From Agarivorans aestuarii (GTDB lineage Bacteria; Pseudomonadota; Gammaproteobacteria; Enterobacterales; Celerinatantimonadaceae), in assembly GCF_019670125.1 (NCBI RefSeq), contig NZ_AP023033.1, forward strand, positions 442,501 through 506,500: a stretch of DNA of 64,000 nucleotides, read 5' to 3'. This document shows, one piece after another, positions 28,624 to 37,300 of the stretch (positions within the stretch are counted from its first letter, which is position 1; every line of letters begins with the position of its first letter). The notes below the pieces were generated by a model. The model was not told where the DNA came from and did not search any database. It saw only the letters and a program-made list of their open reading frames with translations. Position numbers and translations under genes: made by a program.

Positions 28624-29003
28624 GCCGATTTAACCTGCTCTAATAATTGCTGCATTTGTTGGTTGTTATAATCTAGCACCACTAATTCGGAGCGAAATAG
28701 AGCAGGCAGTTCTACTATTGTAATTGCCACTAATAAGCCTAAACCAAGCAGCCCTGCGCCTAAAACTACCAGTAGTATTGCAAGTATTGATATCAGTAAA
28801 TTAACCGCACCACGTAGCCATTTCCCCAAATAAAAATGATGCAAGCCAGCCAATAACAGGTAGTTAAGCACTGCGTAACTGTCGGGATCTTTAACCTGAT
28901 TTTGCCAGCGCTGATAAAAACGCTTGCGTTGCTCTTGAGGCAACAGAGCAATTTGCTCTCGCAATTGCTCTTGCTGTTGCTCGACCTGCTCGCGGTTTAA
29001 CAT
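28620..29003 (-). CDS. TM2-like small membrane protein
   Basis: ATG 29003 gives 127 residues (MLNREQVEQQQEQLREQIALL...). The N-terminal third is a Gln/Glu-rich coiled coil. Two hydrophobic segments follow (YLLLAGLHHFYLGKWLRGAVNLLISILAILL split over residues 47-78, then LGLGLLVAITIVELPALF), with the GLHHFYLGK turn characteristic of TM2 domains. It begins 2 nt after the DUF4177 stop, so the two form one operon. Confidence 0.7.
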   Translation of the reverse strand: MLNREQVEQQQEQLREQIALLPQEQRKRFYQRWQNQVKDPDSYAVLNYLLLAGLHHFYLGKWLRGAVNLLISILAILLVVLGAGLLGLGLLVAITIVELPALFRSELVVLDYNNQQMQQLLEQVKSA

Positions 29004-29005
29004 GT

Positions 29006-29218
29006 TTAGCGTCCTAAAGTGACAATCACCGTCTCGCGGCTCCAAAAGAGCCAAAAACGACGATTCTCGATAACTTGGAATACTAACTGCCAACCATTGG
29101 CCGCTTCTTTATTCAGTGTGGCTTCTACTTTTTGTAGAGGCATGCCGGAAGCTCCCAAAAATAAGGTGCCTAGGGCGCCCTCGGTAATTGCTAAAACTTT
29201 GTATTCTTTATACGCCAT
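29006..29218 (-). CDS. DUF4177 family protein
   Basis: ATG 29218, preceded by AGAGAG, gives 70 residues (MAYKEYKVLAITEGALGTLF...). The core KVEATLNKEAANGWQLV and the C-terminal ETVIVTLGR fit DUF4177, a small alpha/beta fold of unknown role. An upstream ATG (29233) adds five residues but overlaps the binding site. It is coupled with the following TM2-like gene. Confidence 0.7.
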   Translation of the reverse strand: MAYKEYKVLAITEGALGTLFLGASGMPLQKVEATLNKEAANGWQLVFQVIENRRFWLFWSRETVIVTLGR

Positions 29219-29474
29219 AATTTCTCTCTTCATTTAACCTTAGATGCGACTATAAGCTATGCTTAAATGCAAAACCATCATTAACCACTAAACAGAAGCT
29301 ATGCTAATGTTAATTAAGGGATGACGTTTTGAACAAGCTGTTTTTAAAGGTAATTGTTGAATAGCGTCCGCCACTTGGTACACAGAAAGCAGAGCTTTGG
29401 CTAGGTCAAAGTTGCTATTTGTTGGTTAATTTGTTGCTATTGTTATGTGAATGGCTAAGCGTTAGGAACCTACT

Positions 29475-29711
29475 ATGAAAGTAACCATGCTTTATTACGA
29501 TGAGGATAACCCGCTGTTGTTACAACAACAGGTATTGTCGGGGCTAAACCAAAGTAGCAAAGGCCGAGTGATTATTCCTAATGAAGACAAAGTAGGTAAG
29601 ATAATTATCGCCATTCTCGATGGCGAGGTGAAAGTACTTAACTCTCTAGGAGACCGTGCTTTTGCGGCTTTTGATTTAGAAAAACAAATTGCCTTTGAAG
29701 GTGACTCTTAA
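29475..29711 (+). CDS. TIGR02922-like conserved small protein
   Basis: The 78-residue protein starts MKVTMLYYDEDNPLLLQQQV and has GRVIIPNEDKVGKIIIAILDGEV, a pattern resembling the TIGR02922 family of marine gammaproteobacteria. Function is unknown. TTAGGAAC precedes the ATG. The 240 nt upstream (29234-29474) show no other gene. Confidence 0.65.
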   Translation: MKVTMLYYDEDNPLLLQQQVLSGLNQSSKGRVIIPNEDKVGKIIIAILDGEVKVLNSLGDRAFAAFDLEKQIAFEGDS

Positions 29712-29758
29712 AGCGTCGTGAGGCAGCGGACCTTTCGCTGCCTAAATAATCCTTCTCA

Positions 29759-30691
29759 CTAATACCCCTTTGCAAAATCGACTCTATCGCTTAACTCTTC
29801 CCCTGCTAAATAGTGCTGCAATTTACTCGCAAACAGTTCGATGATATCGCTCACTCGACTTGGCGCTGCAATATGAGGGGTAATAGTACAGTTAGTTTGC
29901 GACCAAAGAGGATGGTTACTTGGCAAAGGTTCTGGGCTAGTAACATCTAAAATGGCTTTAGCTGTGGGCTTAGCCTGTAAAAAGTTAAGTAAGGCATCTT
30001 GGTCTAAGGTGTCGCCACGGCCAACATTAAAAAACACTACGTCGTCGGCTAAGCTGGCAAAAAATTCAGCGTTTAATAAACCTCGTGTCTTAGGCGTATT
30101 GGGCAATACGGCTACCACCGCTTTGGCACTGGGACATAGCTGTTGGTGCTGCTTAAAGTTAGCGACTTGGGCAAAAGGCGCTTTAGCTTTACCGCTATAA
30201 CTTAAGGCTACTGGGCGCATACCAAAATGAGCGGCGGTGCGAGCAAGGTGCTGGCTAATATTGCCGCTGCCTACACAGCAAAATGTTTCTCCTTGCAAGC
30301 CTTGGCTAGATTGCGGCTGCCATAAGCATTGCTGCTGTTGTGTTTGGTAAACGGGGTGCAGCTGAACGTGGGCAAGTAAGTAAGAAAATACATATTCGCT
30401 CATCAAAGGGCCAAATACACCACGGCTATTTGTAAGCAAGTAGTGCTTAGGCAGGTGAGCTTGTAATAGCGCGTCGACTCCGGCAAAGCTAGAGTGTAAC
30501 CACCGCAAGTTTGTCATCTGCGAAATAATTTTAGCAGCTTCGCTAGGTGTGGCTAATAGAACTTCACTTGCCAAACCCACCTGTTTTAGGCTGTGCGCAT
30601 CTTCGGCATAAAACCATTGGCATTGAGGGAAACACGGGCTTAAAGCCTCGACATACCGCTGAGCTTGAGGAGTTACAATGGTAATTTGCAT
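29759..30691 (-). CDS. D-2-hydroxyacid dehydrogenase (GhrA-like)
   Basis: The 310-residue protein has the NAD(P)-binding motif CVGSGNISQHLA (about 138-149), the family blocks VVAVLPNTPKTRGLLNAEFF and FFNVGRGDTLDQDALL, a catalytic Arg in the latter, and the His in TPHIAAPS. These fit NAD(P)-dependent reduction of glyoxylate, hydroxypyruvate or a similar 2-oxoacid. The exact substrate is open. The GSGNIS motif replaces the usual GxGxxG. Confidence 0.87.
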   Translation of the reverse strand: MQITIVTPQAQRYVEALSPCFPQCQWFYAEDAHSLKQVGLASEVLLATPSEAAKIISQMTNLRWLHSSFAGVDALLQAHLPKHYLLTNSRGVFGPLMSEYVFSYLLAHVQLHPVYQTQQQQCLWQPQSSQGLQGETFCCVGSGNISQHLARTAAHFGMRPVALSYSGKAKAPFAQVANFKQHQQLCPSAKAVVAVLPNTPKTRGLLNAEFFASLADDVVFFNVGRGDTLDQDALLNFLQAKPTAKAILDVTSPEPLPSNHPLWSQTNCTITPHIAAPSRVSDIIELFASKLQHYLAGEELSDRVDFAKGY

Positions 30692-30806
30692 ATGGCACCT
30701 TGTGGTTGAATAAGACTAAACTTCGCTAAGCAAGCGTGCTGGTGTTAAGCTGCATAGCAAATTAGCCCTGATTATCTTAATCGTTTTATTGAGTGCGGAG
30801 CAAACC

Positions 30807-31394
30807 ATGCTTACCCCTTGTGATATCGACCGTTTAGCCCAGTTAAGTAGTAAGCAACAATCACTTTATTGTTTAGCTTTATGCCAACGCATGGCGCCAA
30901 ACTACTTATTGTTTTGCCAAGCTGTAGAGCTGGAACACGACAGTGACTTTAACAAATTACTCAGTCTATTTTGGGAAAGCGCCCTTCATCCTAAAACCAA
31001 AATTAACTTTTCTGCTCAGCGTGAGCGCTTTGATAGCTTAATCCCAGACCCACAGAGTTACGACATGTATGGCGTTTATCCTGCCTTAGATTGTTGTGTG
31101 GTGGTGGAGTGCTTATTTAATGCTTTACTTGAACCAACTGGTCAAGAAGCTGAACAAGCTAGTCAAACCTCATTAGCTAGTGTTTTAAGCTTGTTAGAGC
31201 TGCAATTTGGAGAACAAACAGAACAAGAGATCTTGGCGCAAGATTTAGTGATACAAGAGTTGGCTTTTCAAAGTGAATTACTTGACCTAATTGAGCAACT
31301 TGAACTAGGCAAAGCATCTATGCAAGCCTTGAAAACGCTGGCTGTTAACCAAGGTGTTAGCAATTTAGGGATCTGTTTAGAAGACAATGCTTAA
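30807..31394 (+). CDS. yjaG: YjaG family protein (DUF416)
   Basis: ATG 30807 with GGAG upstream gives 195 residues, MLTPCDIDRLAQLSS... CLALCQRMAPNYLLFCQ and SYDMYGVYPALDCCVVV match E. coli YjaG (CLCERMYPNYAMFCQ, DLYGVYPAIDACVAL). The role is unknown. It precedes hupA as in E. coli, where hemE, nfi, yjaG and hupA are neighbours; nfi is missing here. Confidence 0.88.
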   Translation: MLTPCDIDRLAQLSSKQQSLYCLALCQRMAPNYLLFCQAVELEHDSDFNKLLSLFWESALHPKTKINFSAQRERFDSLIPDPQSYDMYGVYPALDCCVVVECLFNALLEPTGQEAEQASQTSLASVLSLLELQFGEQTEQEILAQDLVIQELAFQSELLDLIEQLELGKASMQALKTLAVNQGVSNLGICLEDNA

Positions 31395-31558
31395 GGAATA
31401 ATCCTCTTTTAAACGGTGTTTTTGTGACTGTTTACGCATAAATTGGTTAAAGCCCCGCCAAACAAGGCTCTAAAGAAGAAAAACTCTTTGCGCAGCGTTT
31501 TTTTTTCTCTTAAAGTGAAGCTGGATTATTTAAAACGAACATAAAGGATTTAGACATT

Positions 31559-31831
31559 ATGAACAAAACTGAACTAATTGATGCTATTGCTGAAAAAGCT
31601 GACCTATCTAAAGCTCAAGCTAAACTAGCACTAGAAACAACTTTAGGTGCAGTAACTGACGCGCTTAAAGAAGGCGACCAAGTTCAGCTAATCGGCTTTG
31701 GTACATTCAAAGTTAATCATCGTGCAGCGCGCACTGGTCGCAATCCTCAGACTGGCGCTGAGATTCAAATTGCAGCAGCCAATGTACCTGCCTTTGTAGC
31801 TGGTAAAGCATTAAAAGACGCTGTTAAATAG
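31559..31831 (+). CDS. hupA: DNA-binding protein HU-alpha
   Basis: The 90-residue protein starts [20 protein letters not shown], the HU form. The beta-arm [21 protein letters not shown] and the following [26 protein letters not shown] end are intact. HU is a dimeric nucleoid protein that bends DNA. Preceded by AAAGGA. It has a 164-nt upstream region with an AT-rich promoter area. Confidence 0.96.
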   Translation: MNKTELIDAIAEKADLSKAQAKLALETTLGAVTDALKEGDQVQLIGFGTFKVNHRAARTGRNPQTGAEIQIAAANVPAFVAGKALKDAVK

Positions 31832-31839
31832 TTTCTTTA

Positions 31840-31871
31840 AAACTAGCCCTCAACTCTGAGGGCTGGTTTTC
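31840..31871 (+). terminator. Terminator after hupA
   Basis: AACTAGCCCTCA and TGAGGGCTGGTT pair with one G-T pair around a short loop, followed by four T. Confidence 0.85.
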
Positions 31872-31979
31872 TTCAATATCTCCTTTCCCATCTCTAGACA
31901 CTTTCAGTAAGATACCTGCAATACCTACTCAATTGGCTAGCGCCTAAATTGAATTAATCTAGTAACTCTTAGGAAGTGT

Positions 31980-32333
31980 ATGAAAGCCTTATTGGTCGTG
32001 GCACACGGAAGCCGCCGTCCTCAATCAAATCAAGAAGTGGTTGAGCTGGCAAAACAGTTGGCTGAAAAGCTAAGTCATTACTCTCAAGTACATGCCGCTT
32101 TTTTGGAATTGGTTGAGCCTACTATTCCGCAACAAATAGAACGTTGTTACCAGGCTGGCGCTAAACAAATAACCTTATATCCGCACTTTTTAGCTGCTGG
32201 TACCCATGTGGTGAACGATCTGCCACGTATTATCGAGCAAGCCACTAGCGAACACCCAGACCTAAATATAGAGCTGTTGCCGCATTTGGGGGGCTTTGAT
32301 GGCTTGGCCGAGTATATTAGCCAAGCGCTCTAG
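31980..32333 (+). CDS. CbiX/SirB-type sirohydrochlorin chelatase
   Basis: The 117-residue protein has the single-domain CbiX-small form: ALLVVAHGSRRPQSN with the first metal-binding His (residue 9) and ITLYPHFLAAGTHVVNDLP with the second His. Family members insert Co2+, Ni2+ or Fe2+ into sirohydrochlorin. The metal is not predictable from sequence. TTAGGAAG precedes the ATG. It has no tetrapyrrole neighbours. Confidence 0.85.
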   Translation: MKALLVVAHGSRRPQSNQEVVELAKQLAEKLSHYSQVHAAFLELVEPTIPQQIERCYQAGAKQITLYPHFLAAGTHVVNDLPRIIEQATSEHPDLNIELLPHLGGFDGLAEYISQAL

Positions 32334-32478
32334 TTGATAATTGTCGAGTCAAGCTGAGTTGGATCTGCTTGGCCTTATAGTTTGCTTAAAGCAGTAAGCC
32401 ACAGCTGCAAGTTCGCTGTGGCAACTTAGCCGAGCTTTTATACCAAAAGCTTTATGTGGCCTGTCTAATTGGGTTTAC

Positions 32479-32910
32479 TTAAGCCGTATGCTTAGACTCT
32501 GAAAAATCGCGTAATCGCTCTAGCAACTGAGATAAATAGTGTGGGTGCGCCAAGCGCAGTAAATCATTCCAGTTGCGATAGGTGAGGGTCTCTTTTAGCA
32601 GCAGTACCACTTTGGTGAGCGGAGCCGAACGCAGCAACTCAGGGCGGTACAAGTAATCGCCTCCCTCTTGCACAAACCAAGAGCTCGCTTCAAAGTGCTC
32701 AAAAAGCTGTTGGCGCTCTGCGGTGTCTCTTAGTACGGCTAATTGGTTTAGTTGATCAAGTGAGCGAATGCTTAGGCTTATACTGGCTAACTCATCAATG
32801 TGTTGCTGTTGTGGCAAGCTGCGCAGAGAGAACAAATGTTCCATTAATGCTTGCGATGCATTAGACGGGGTTTGGTTGGACGGGTAGGGTACTACGTTGT
32901 CGATACTCAT
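32479..32910 (-). CDS. Hypothetical protein
   Basis: The 143-residue soluble, helix-rich product is not recognised. It has a Leu/Gln-rich middle part (LFSLRSLPQQQHIDELASIS) and an aromatic segment (SSWFVQEGGDYLYRPELL). No signal peptide or membrane segment is visible. Its ATG has GGAG upstream. The 145 nt after it hold an 8-bp stem, GCCACAGC and GCTGTGGC, near 32397-32423. Confidence 0.55.
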   Translation of the reverse strand: MSIDNVVPYPSNQTPSNASQALMEHLFSLRSLPQQQHIDELASISLSIRSLDQLNQLAVLRDTAERQQLFEHFEASSWFVQEGGDYLYRPELLRSAPLTKVVLLLKETLTYRNWNDLLRLAHPHYLSQLLERLRDFSESKHTA

Positions 32911-33174
32911 CGGCTATCTCCTAATTTTCAACCTCCTTGTTGATTAATATTGCAGCGTTATTGAGTGAATGATGAACGGTTTCATAAGTGCTCGCAAGCG
33001 ACTTACGGTTATTACTGATATGTAAAAAATGAATCAGTTAGTAAGTGCTTGAAAAGGTTTGCAAGAAAAAAGTAAATAAGACTAAGGTCGAGGTGTAGAT
33101 GTCATAAACTTGGTCTAGTCTGTTGGTCTATCATCTCTAAAATAATTAGAAATACCAATTGCAGGGAGCACACA

Positions 33175-33366
33175 ATGTTAGCCTACCAAGCTAAAGACAT
33201 GGAGTTGTCATTATTACCCAGTAGAAGACGACGCAATAGAAGAAATTCCTTGGCTAAATCGGAATTGGATGTAAACGTTTCCACCAGGCTTCGTGATAAT
33301 CAGCAAGTTAATAAGGGAGCATTTGCCACTGCCTCCGAGAGTTGTATTGTGCAGTGCTTAGACTGA
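33175..33366 (+). CDS. Small arginine-rich hypothetical protein
   Basis: A 63-codon ORF has a good ribosome site, AGGGAG, 7 nt before the ATG. The product carries PSRRRRNRRNS (about 16-26) in an otherwise polar sequence, with no membrane segment. No family is recognised. It could be a small nucleic-acid-binding protein or a chance ORF; codon use gives no firm answer by eye. Confidence 0.4.
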   Translation: MLAYQAKDMELSLLPSRRRRNRRNSLAKSELDVNVSTRLRDNQQVNKGAFATASESCIVQCLD

Positions 33367-33469
33367 GAGCTCGACCAGCGAACTAAGTAGTGGCAAGGTT
33401 TGCTGATAATGCTTGGCAAAGCTGCTGTGTTTTGTTGTAGTGTGGCAACGTTTATTTTGAGAGATAGTT

Positions 33470-33949
33470 ATGAAAGTTGCTAAAGACACAGTGGTTCGTT
33501 TTGAATATACCTTACACGAAACCGATGGAGCTCTATTAGAGAGCACTAATGGCGAAGCTGTAGCTTATTTACATGGGCACAAGTCGATGATCCCTGCCAT
33601 TGAAGAGGGCTTAGAAGGTAAAGAGGCCGGCGCTGAAGTAGCCCTGAGTTTAGCACCAGAAAATGGCTACGGTGTGCGTAATGAAGAAGCAGTAGAGCGC
33701 ATTTCTGTTAAGCACTTACAGGGTGCTAAAAACTGGAAAGCGGGCATGCCAGCAGTGGTGCAAACAGAGCAGGGGCCGCGCCAGGTTACAGTGATTAAAG
33801 TGGGTAAGTTTATGGCCACTATCGATACTAATCACCCCTATGCAGGCAAACACTTAGACTTTGCGATTAAGCTAGTGGAAGTGCGTGCAGCCAGCGAAGA
33901 AGAAATTTCTCATGGCCACGCCCATGGTGCAGGTGGCCATCAACACTAA
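33470..33949 (+). CDS. SlyD-like FKBP-type peptidyl-prolyl isomerase
   Basis: The 159-residue cytoplasmic protein starts MKVAKDTVVRFEYTLHETDG and has the FKBP half GLEGKEAGAEVALSLAPENGYG, the inserted chaperone flap (about 65-125), and the closing segment HPYAGKHLDFAIKLVEV. The His-rich tail HGHAHGAGGHQH is a reduced form of SlyD's metal-binding end. It likely combines prolyl isomerase and chaperone roles and may bind nickel. It could be called SlyD or a SlyD paralogue. Confidence 0.88.
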   Translation: MKVAKDTVVRFEYTLHETDGALLESTNGEAVAYLHGHKSMIPAIEEGLEGKEAGAEVALSLAPENGYGVRNEEAVERISVKHLQGAKNWKAGMPAVVQTEQGPRQVTVIKVGKFMATIDTNHPYAGKHLDFAIKLVEVRAASEEEISHGHAHGAGGHQH

Positions 33950-33955
33950 CAATTC

Positions 33956-33981
33956 ACTCGCGTAGCATCGGCTACGCGAGT
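33956..33981 (+). terminator. Hairpin after the SlyD-like gene
   Basis: ACTCGCGTAGC and GCTACGCGAGT form a perfect 11-bp stem with an ATCG loop. There is no T-run. It lies between two converging genes, 6 nt from the leuA stop. Confidence 0.6.
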
Positions 33982-33987
33982 TATCGT

Positions 33988-35667
33988 TTAGGCTGGTTGA
34001 GCTTGGCCTTGCTCTTGAGTAATCAGCTGCTGATTAAACGCACACAATACGGCTTTAAGGCTGGCGGTTAATATGTCTTTATCAATAGCTACACCTAAGT
34101 AGCGTTTACCGGCAATTTTGGCTTCTATGTAACACACCGCTTCTGCTTCCGCACCTTTACTTAATGCATGCTCGTTATAGTCGAGTACTTCAATTTGCTG
34201 GTCGAACTCTGCCTCTAAACCAACTACAAATGCGGCTAAAGCGCCGTTGCCAATGGCTTGAATATCGCAGCGTTGTTGCTGGCGCTCAATAAGGACTTGG
34301 ATCTGCTCTTGTGCTTGGTAGTTAACTTGGTAATTGGCTAACTGGTAACCTTGAGGTTGCTTCAAATAGTGGTTTTGGAATAGAGACCAAATTTTTTCAG
34401 GGCCAATCTCTTCGCCACTTTGCTCTGCATCTGCTTGGACTATTGCGCTAAATTCAATCAAGGCCCACCGAGGTAATTGGATGCCGTAATCCTTATCGAG
34501 GATATAGGCGATGCCACCTTTACCTGATTGGCTGTTAATGCGGATCACTTCTTGATAATCGCGGCCTAAATCAGCCGGGTCTATCGGTAAGTAGGCTACA
34601 TCCCAATGTTGATCGGCTTGTTGAATATCTAAGCATTTCTTAATCGCGTCTTGGTGACTACCCGAGAAAGCGGTAAATACAAGTTCGCCCACATAAGGGT
34701 GGCGAGGATGAACCGGCAATTGGGTGCAAAACTTCACTACTTGTACAATTTCGTCTATGTCGGCTAAATCCAATTTAGGATCGATTCCTTGGCTATAAAG
34801 GTTCATAGCCATGGTAACAATGTCCATATTGCCGGTACGTTCGCCATTGCCTAGCAAGGTGCCTTCTACACGGTCGGCTCCAGCCAATTGTCCAAGCTCT
34901 GCAGCGGCTATGCCACAACCTCGGTCATTGTGAGTATGCTGGCTAATAATAATGTTTTGGCGATGGGCAATATGCTGAATAAACCATTCTATTTGGTCGG
35001 CATATACATTGGGTGTCGACATCTCAACGGTGGCGGGCAAATTAAGGATGATTTTCTGTTGTGCTTTAGGGCGCCATTCAGCCACTACTGCATTGCAAAT
35101 ATCTACCGCAAAGTCTAATTCAGTGCCAGTAAAACTCTCGGGAGAATACTGAAATTGCCAATTGGTTTGTGGATAACAGTCGGCATGTTTTTGCAGCTCT
35201 TTAGCGCCTTGCACGGCAATATCTATAATGCCGGCTTTATCTAACTTAAATACCTTATCGCGCTGCACCTTAGAGGTGGAGTTGTACAAATGCACAATGG
35301 CATTCTTAGCCCCCTTTAAAGCCTCAAAAGTACGAGAGATCAAGGCTGGTCGCGCTTGAGTTAATACCTGAATCGACACGTCACCAGGAATTTGATTAGT
35401 TTCAATTAGCCAGCGTACAAAGTCATAGTCAGTGGTGGAAGCTGCCGGAAAGCCCACTTCAATCTCTTTAAAACCAAGTTTGATTAATAGTGCAAACAAA
35501 CGTTGCTTTTGTTCTACCGACATTGGCTCGATTAGCGCTTGGTTACCATCGCGCAAATCTACGCTACACCACTGGGGGGCTTGATTAATGCTGTTATTTG
35601 GCCATTGGCGATTTGCTAAGACAACGGGCTTAAACGAAGAGTATTTAGTGTGATTAAACTGAGACAT
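33988..35667 (-). CDS. leuA: 2-isopropylmalate synthase, type 2 (long form)
   Basis: The 559-residue protein matches the actinobacterial-type LeuA in length and layout. The TIM barrel (about 35-310) has WCSVDLRDGNQALIEPM with the metal-binding Asp, and HTHNDRGCGIAAAELGQLAGADRVEGTLLGNGERTGN (split over residues 243-279) with HxH. The C-terminal regulatory domain binds leucine. It condenses acetyl-CoA with 2-ketoisovalerate. It stands alone here, without leuBCD, which differs from the enterobacterial leu operon. AAGGAT precedes the ATG. Confidence 0.92.
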   Translation of the reverse strand: MSQFNHTKYSSFKPVVLANRQWPNNSINQAPQWCSVDLRDGNQALIEPMSVEQKQRLFALLIKLGFKEIEVGFPAASTTDYDFVRWLIETNQIPGDVSIQVLTQARPALISRTFEALKGAKNAIVHLYNSTSKVQRDKVFKLDKAGIIDIAVQGAKELQKHADCYPQTNWQFQYSPESFTGTELDFAVDICNAVVAEWRPKAQQKIILNLPATVEMSTPNVYADQIEWFIQHIAHRQNIIISQHTHNDRGCGIAAAELGQLAGADRVEGTLLGNGERTGNMDIVTMAMNLYSQGIDPKLDLADIDEIVQVVKFCTQLPVHPRHPYVGELVFTAFSGSHQDAIKKCLDIQQADQHWDVAYLPIDPADLGRDYQEVIRINSQSGKGGIAYILDKDYGIQLPRWALIEFSAIVQADAEQSGEEIGPEKIWSLFQNHYLKQPQGYQLANYQVNYQAQEQIQVLIERQQQRCDIQAIGNGALAAFVVGLEAEFDQQIEVLDYNEHALSKGAEAEAVCYIEAKIAGKRYLGVAIDKDILTASLKAVLCAFNQQLITQEQGQAQPA

Positions 35668-35863
35668 TGCGACATCCTTGATAAGAGTAAAAGAGTGAGT
35701 AAGGCCAATTGGCAGCCAGCGCTTGCCTAGTTAATGCGCTGACTGTGGCTTAGTCGCAGAGGAAAAGTCATAGTGTTTATCTCAGATAATGAATATGGAT
35801 AAAGTGTAAGCACTATAGAGGGGAGAATGTTTGCAAATATTGCAATGTACGGAGTGGTTTGAG

Positions 35864-35903
35864 CAATTATTGCTTACAAGTGGCGCTTGGTAAGCAATAA
35901 TTG
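35864..35903. repeat. 14-bp perfect inverted repeat downstream of the ABC ATPase gene
   Basis: CAATTATTGCTTAC (35864-35877) and GTAAGCAATAATTG (35890-35903) are perfect complements around a 12-nt spacer. It lies past the end of the minus-strand ATPase gene and upstream of leuA. There is no T-run, so it may be a transcript-stabilising hairpin or an operator. Confidence 0.6.
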
Positions 35904-35937
35904 TCTAAATGATGACGTGTGTGTAGCGTCGACAGCC

Positions 35938-37041
35938 TTACTCAGCCGTTTTATTATAAACGCGAACCGCTTCATCGGCATGGTTGAACAGGTAGCATTC
36001 AGACAGTTCGCAGCTCAGCGTAATGTCGGTGTAGCGCGCAACTTGATGGTCGCCATTCACGTGTACTTTAATTCCATCAATATCGCCGAGTTGGCCAAAT
36101 AGATAAGTCGCATTACCGAGGCGCTCGCTCACTTCATTTTTGAAGCTAAGTTTGAGTTCACCTGTTTCATCTAAGCGCAGGTGCTCAGGGCGAATACCTA
36201 GCTTAAGTTCTTCCCCAACTGCGACACTATTATCACGCACAGTAATATTAATGTGCTGTCCATCGGCCAATTGAATATCGGCTTGGTCGCCTTGCAAGGC
36301 ATGAACTTTACAAGGCATGAAGTTCATTTTAGGTGAGCCGATAAAGCCTGCAACAAACAGGTTCTCTGGGTAGTTATAAAGCTCAAGCGGTGAACCTACT
36401 TGCTCAATATTACCAGCACGCAAAACCACAATTTTGTCGGCTAAGGTCATTGCTTCTACTTGGTCATGGGTTACATAAACCATGGTGGTTTGCAGTTCTT
36501 TATGCAGCTTGGCGATTTGTAAACGCATTTCCACCCGCAATTCAGCATCAAGGTTAGAAAGAGGTTCATCAAAAAGAAAAACCCGAGGATCACGAACGAT
36601 CGCACGACCAATTGCAACTCGTTGACGTTGTCCGCCAGAGAGTTCTTTTGGGGTTCTTTGTAACAAGTTTTCCATCTGCAAGGTTTTTGCTGCAAGGTTC
36701 ACGCGTTTGTCGATTTCGGCTTTCTCTACGCCATTCATCTTCATGCCAAAACCCATGTTTTCGGCCACGGTCATGTGTGGGTATAGGGCATAAGATTGGA
36801 ATACCATTGCGACGCCGCGCTCAGCTGGGTCAACATTGTTAACCACTTGATTATCAATGCTTAATTGGCCATCTGAAATATCTTCTAGACCCGCGATCAT
36901 ACGTAGTAGGGTAGACTTACCGCAGCCCGAGGGCCCAACAAATACTACAAACTCTCCGTGTTTAATATCTAAGTCAACGCCGTGAATCGTTTCAATTTTG
37001 GCGTAGCGTTTCACTAAGCCGGTAAGTTTTATATCTGCCAT
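35938..37041 (-). CDS. Carbohydrate ABC importer ATPase (UgpC/MalK type)
   Basis: The 367-residue protein has Walker A GPSGCGKST (about 36-44), Q-loop FQSYALYPHMTV, signature LSGGQRQRVAIGRA (about 133-146), Walker B VFLFDEPLSNLDAELR and H-loop VTHDQVEAM. The C-terminal part (from about 235) is the TOBE/regulatory region seen in MalK-like ATPases. It energises uptake with the two permeases and binding protein encoded divergently at 37301-40385. The gene starts 260 nt from the permease gene. Confidence 0.92.
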   Translation of the reverse strand: MADIKLTGLVKRYAKIETIHGVDLDIKHGEFVVFVGPSGCGKSTLLRMIAGLEDISDGQLSIDNQVVNNVDPAERGVAMVFQSYALYPHMTVAENMGFGMKMNGVEKAEIDKRVNLAAKTLQMENLLQRTPKELSGGQRQRVAIGRAIVRDPRVFLFDEPLSNLDAELRVEMRLQIAKLHKELQTTMVYVTHDQVEAMTLADKIVVLRAGNIEQVGSPLELYNYPENLFVAGFIGSPKMNFMPCKVHALQGDQADIQLADGQHINITVRDNSVAVGEELKLGIRPEHLRLDETGELKLSFKNEVSERLGNATYLFGQLGDIDGIKVHVNGDHQVARYTDITLSCELSECYLFNHADEAVRVYNKTAE

Positions 37042-37135
37042 TTTCTATCCCTATCTTTGGTCGCTTTTAAATCTTAGCAACGGAACAAGTATGATGTTGA
37101 TCATAAATCTTACTTTACCTTAACATTCTCCTTGT

Positions 37136-37147
37136 GAAAACGTTTAC
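37136..37147. promoter_or_regulatory. LacI-family-like operator between divergent ABC transporter genes
   Basis: GAAAACGTTTAC contains the perfect palindrome AAACGTTT (37138-37145), the core common to LacI/GalR-family operators. It is flanked by TTGTGA and TCACAA arms spaced 11 bp apart. It lies 95 nt before the ATPase start on one side and about 155 nt before the permease start on the other. No LacI-type gene is in the window. Confidence 0.45.
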
Positions 37148-37300
37148 TTGTCACAATTTTTGATCTAAGTTTGATTATAACAATAGTTAATTGATTGCTC
37201 GTAAGAGTGGTCAAAATTGCTGAAATGCGATGTGTATCAAGGGTAAGCCGCTATTTATAGCTATATTGTTTGATACCTGCAGGCAAATAAGGAACATGGA

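Noticed and set aside
33036-33174. Very short ORFs before the Arg-rich ORF
   Set aside because: At most 17 codons with no ribosome site.
37226-37241. CRP-like site TGCGA-N6-TCAAG upstream of the ABC permease
   Set aside because: The right half deviates from TCACA at two positions; too weak to report as a feature.
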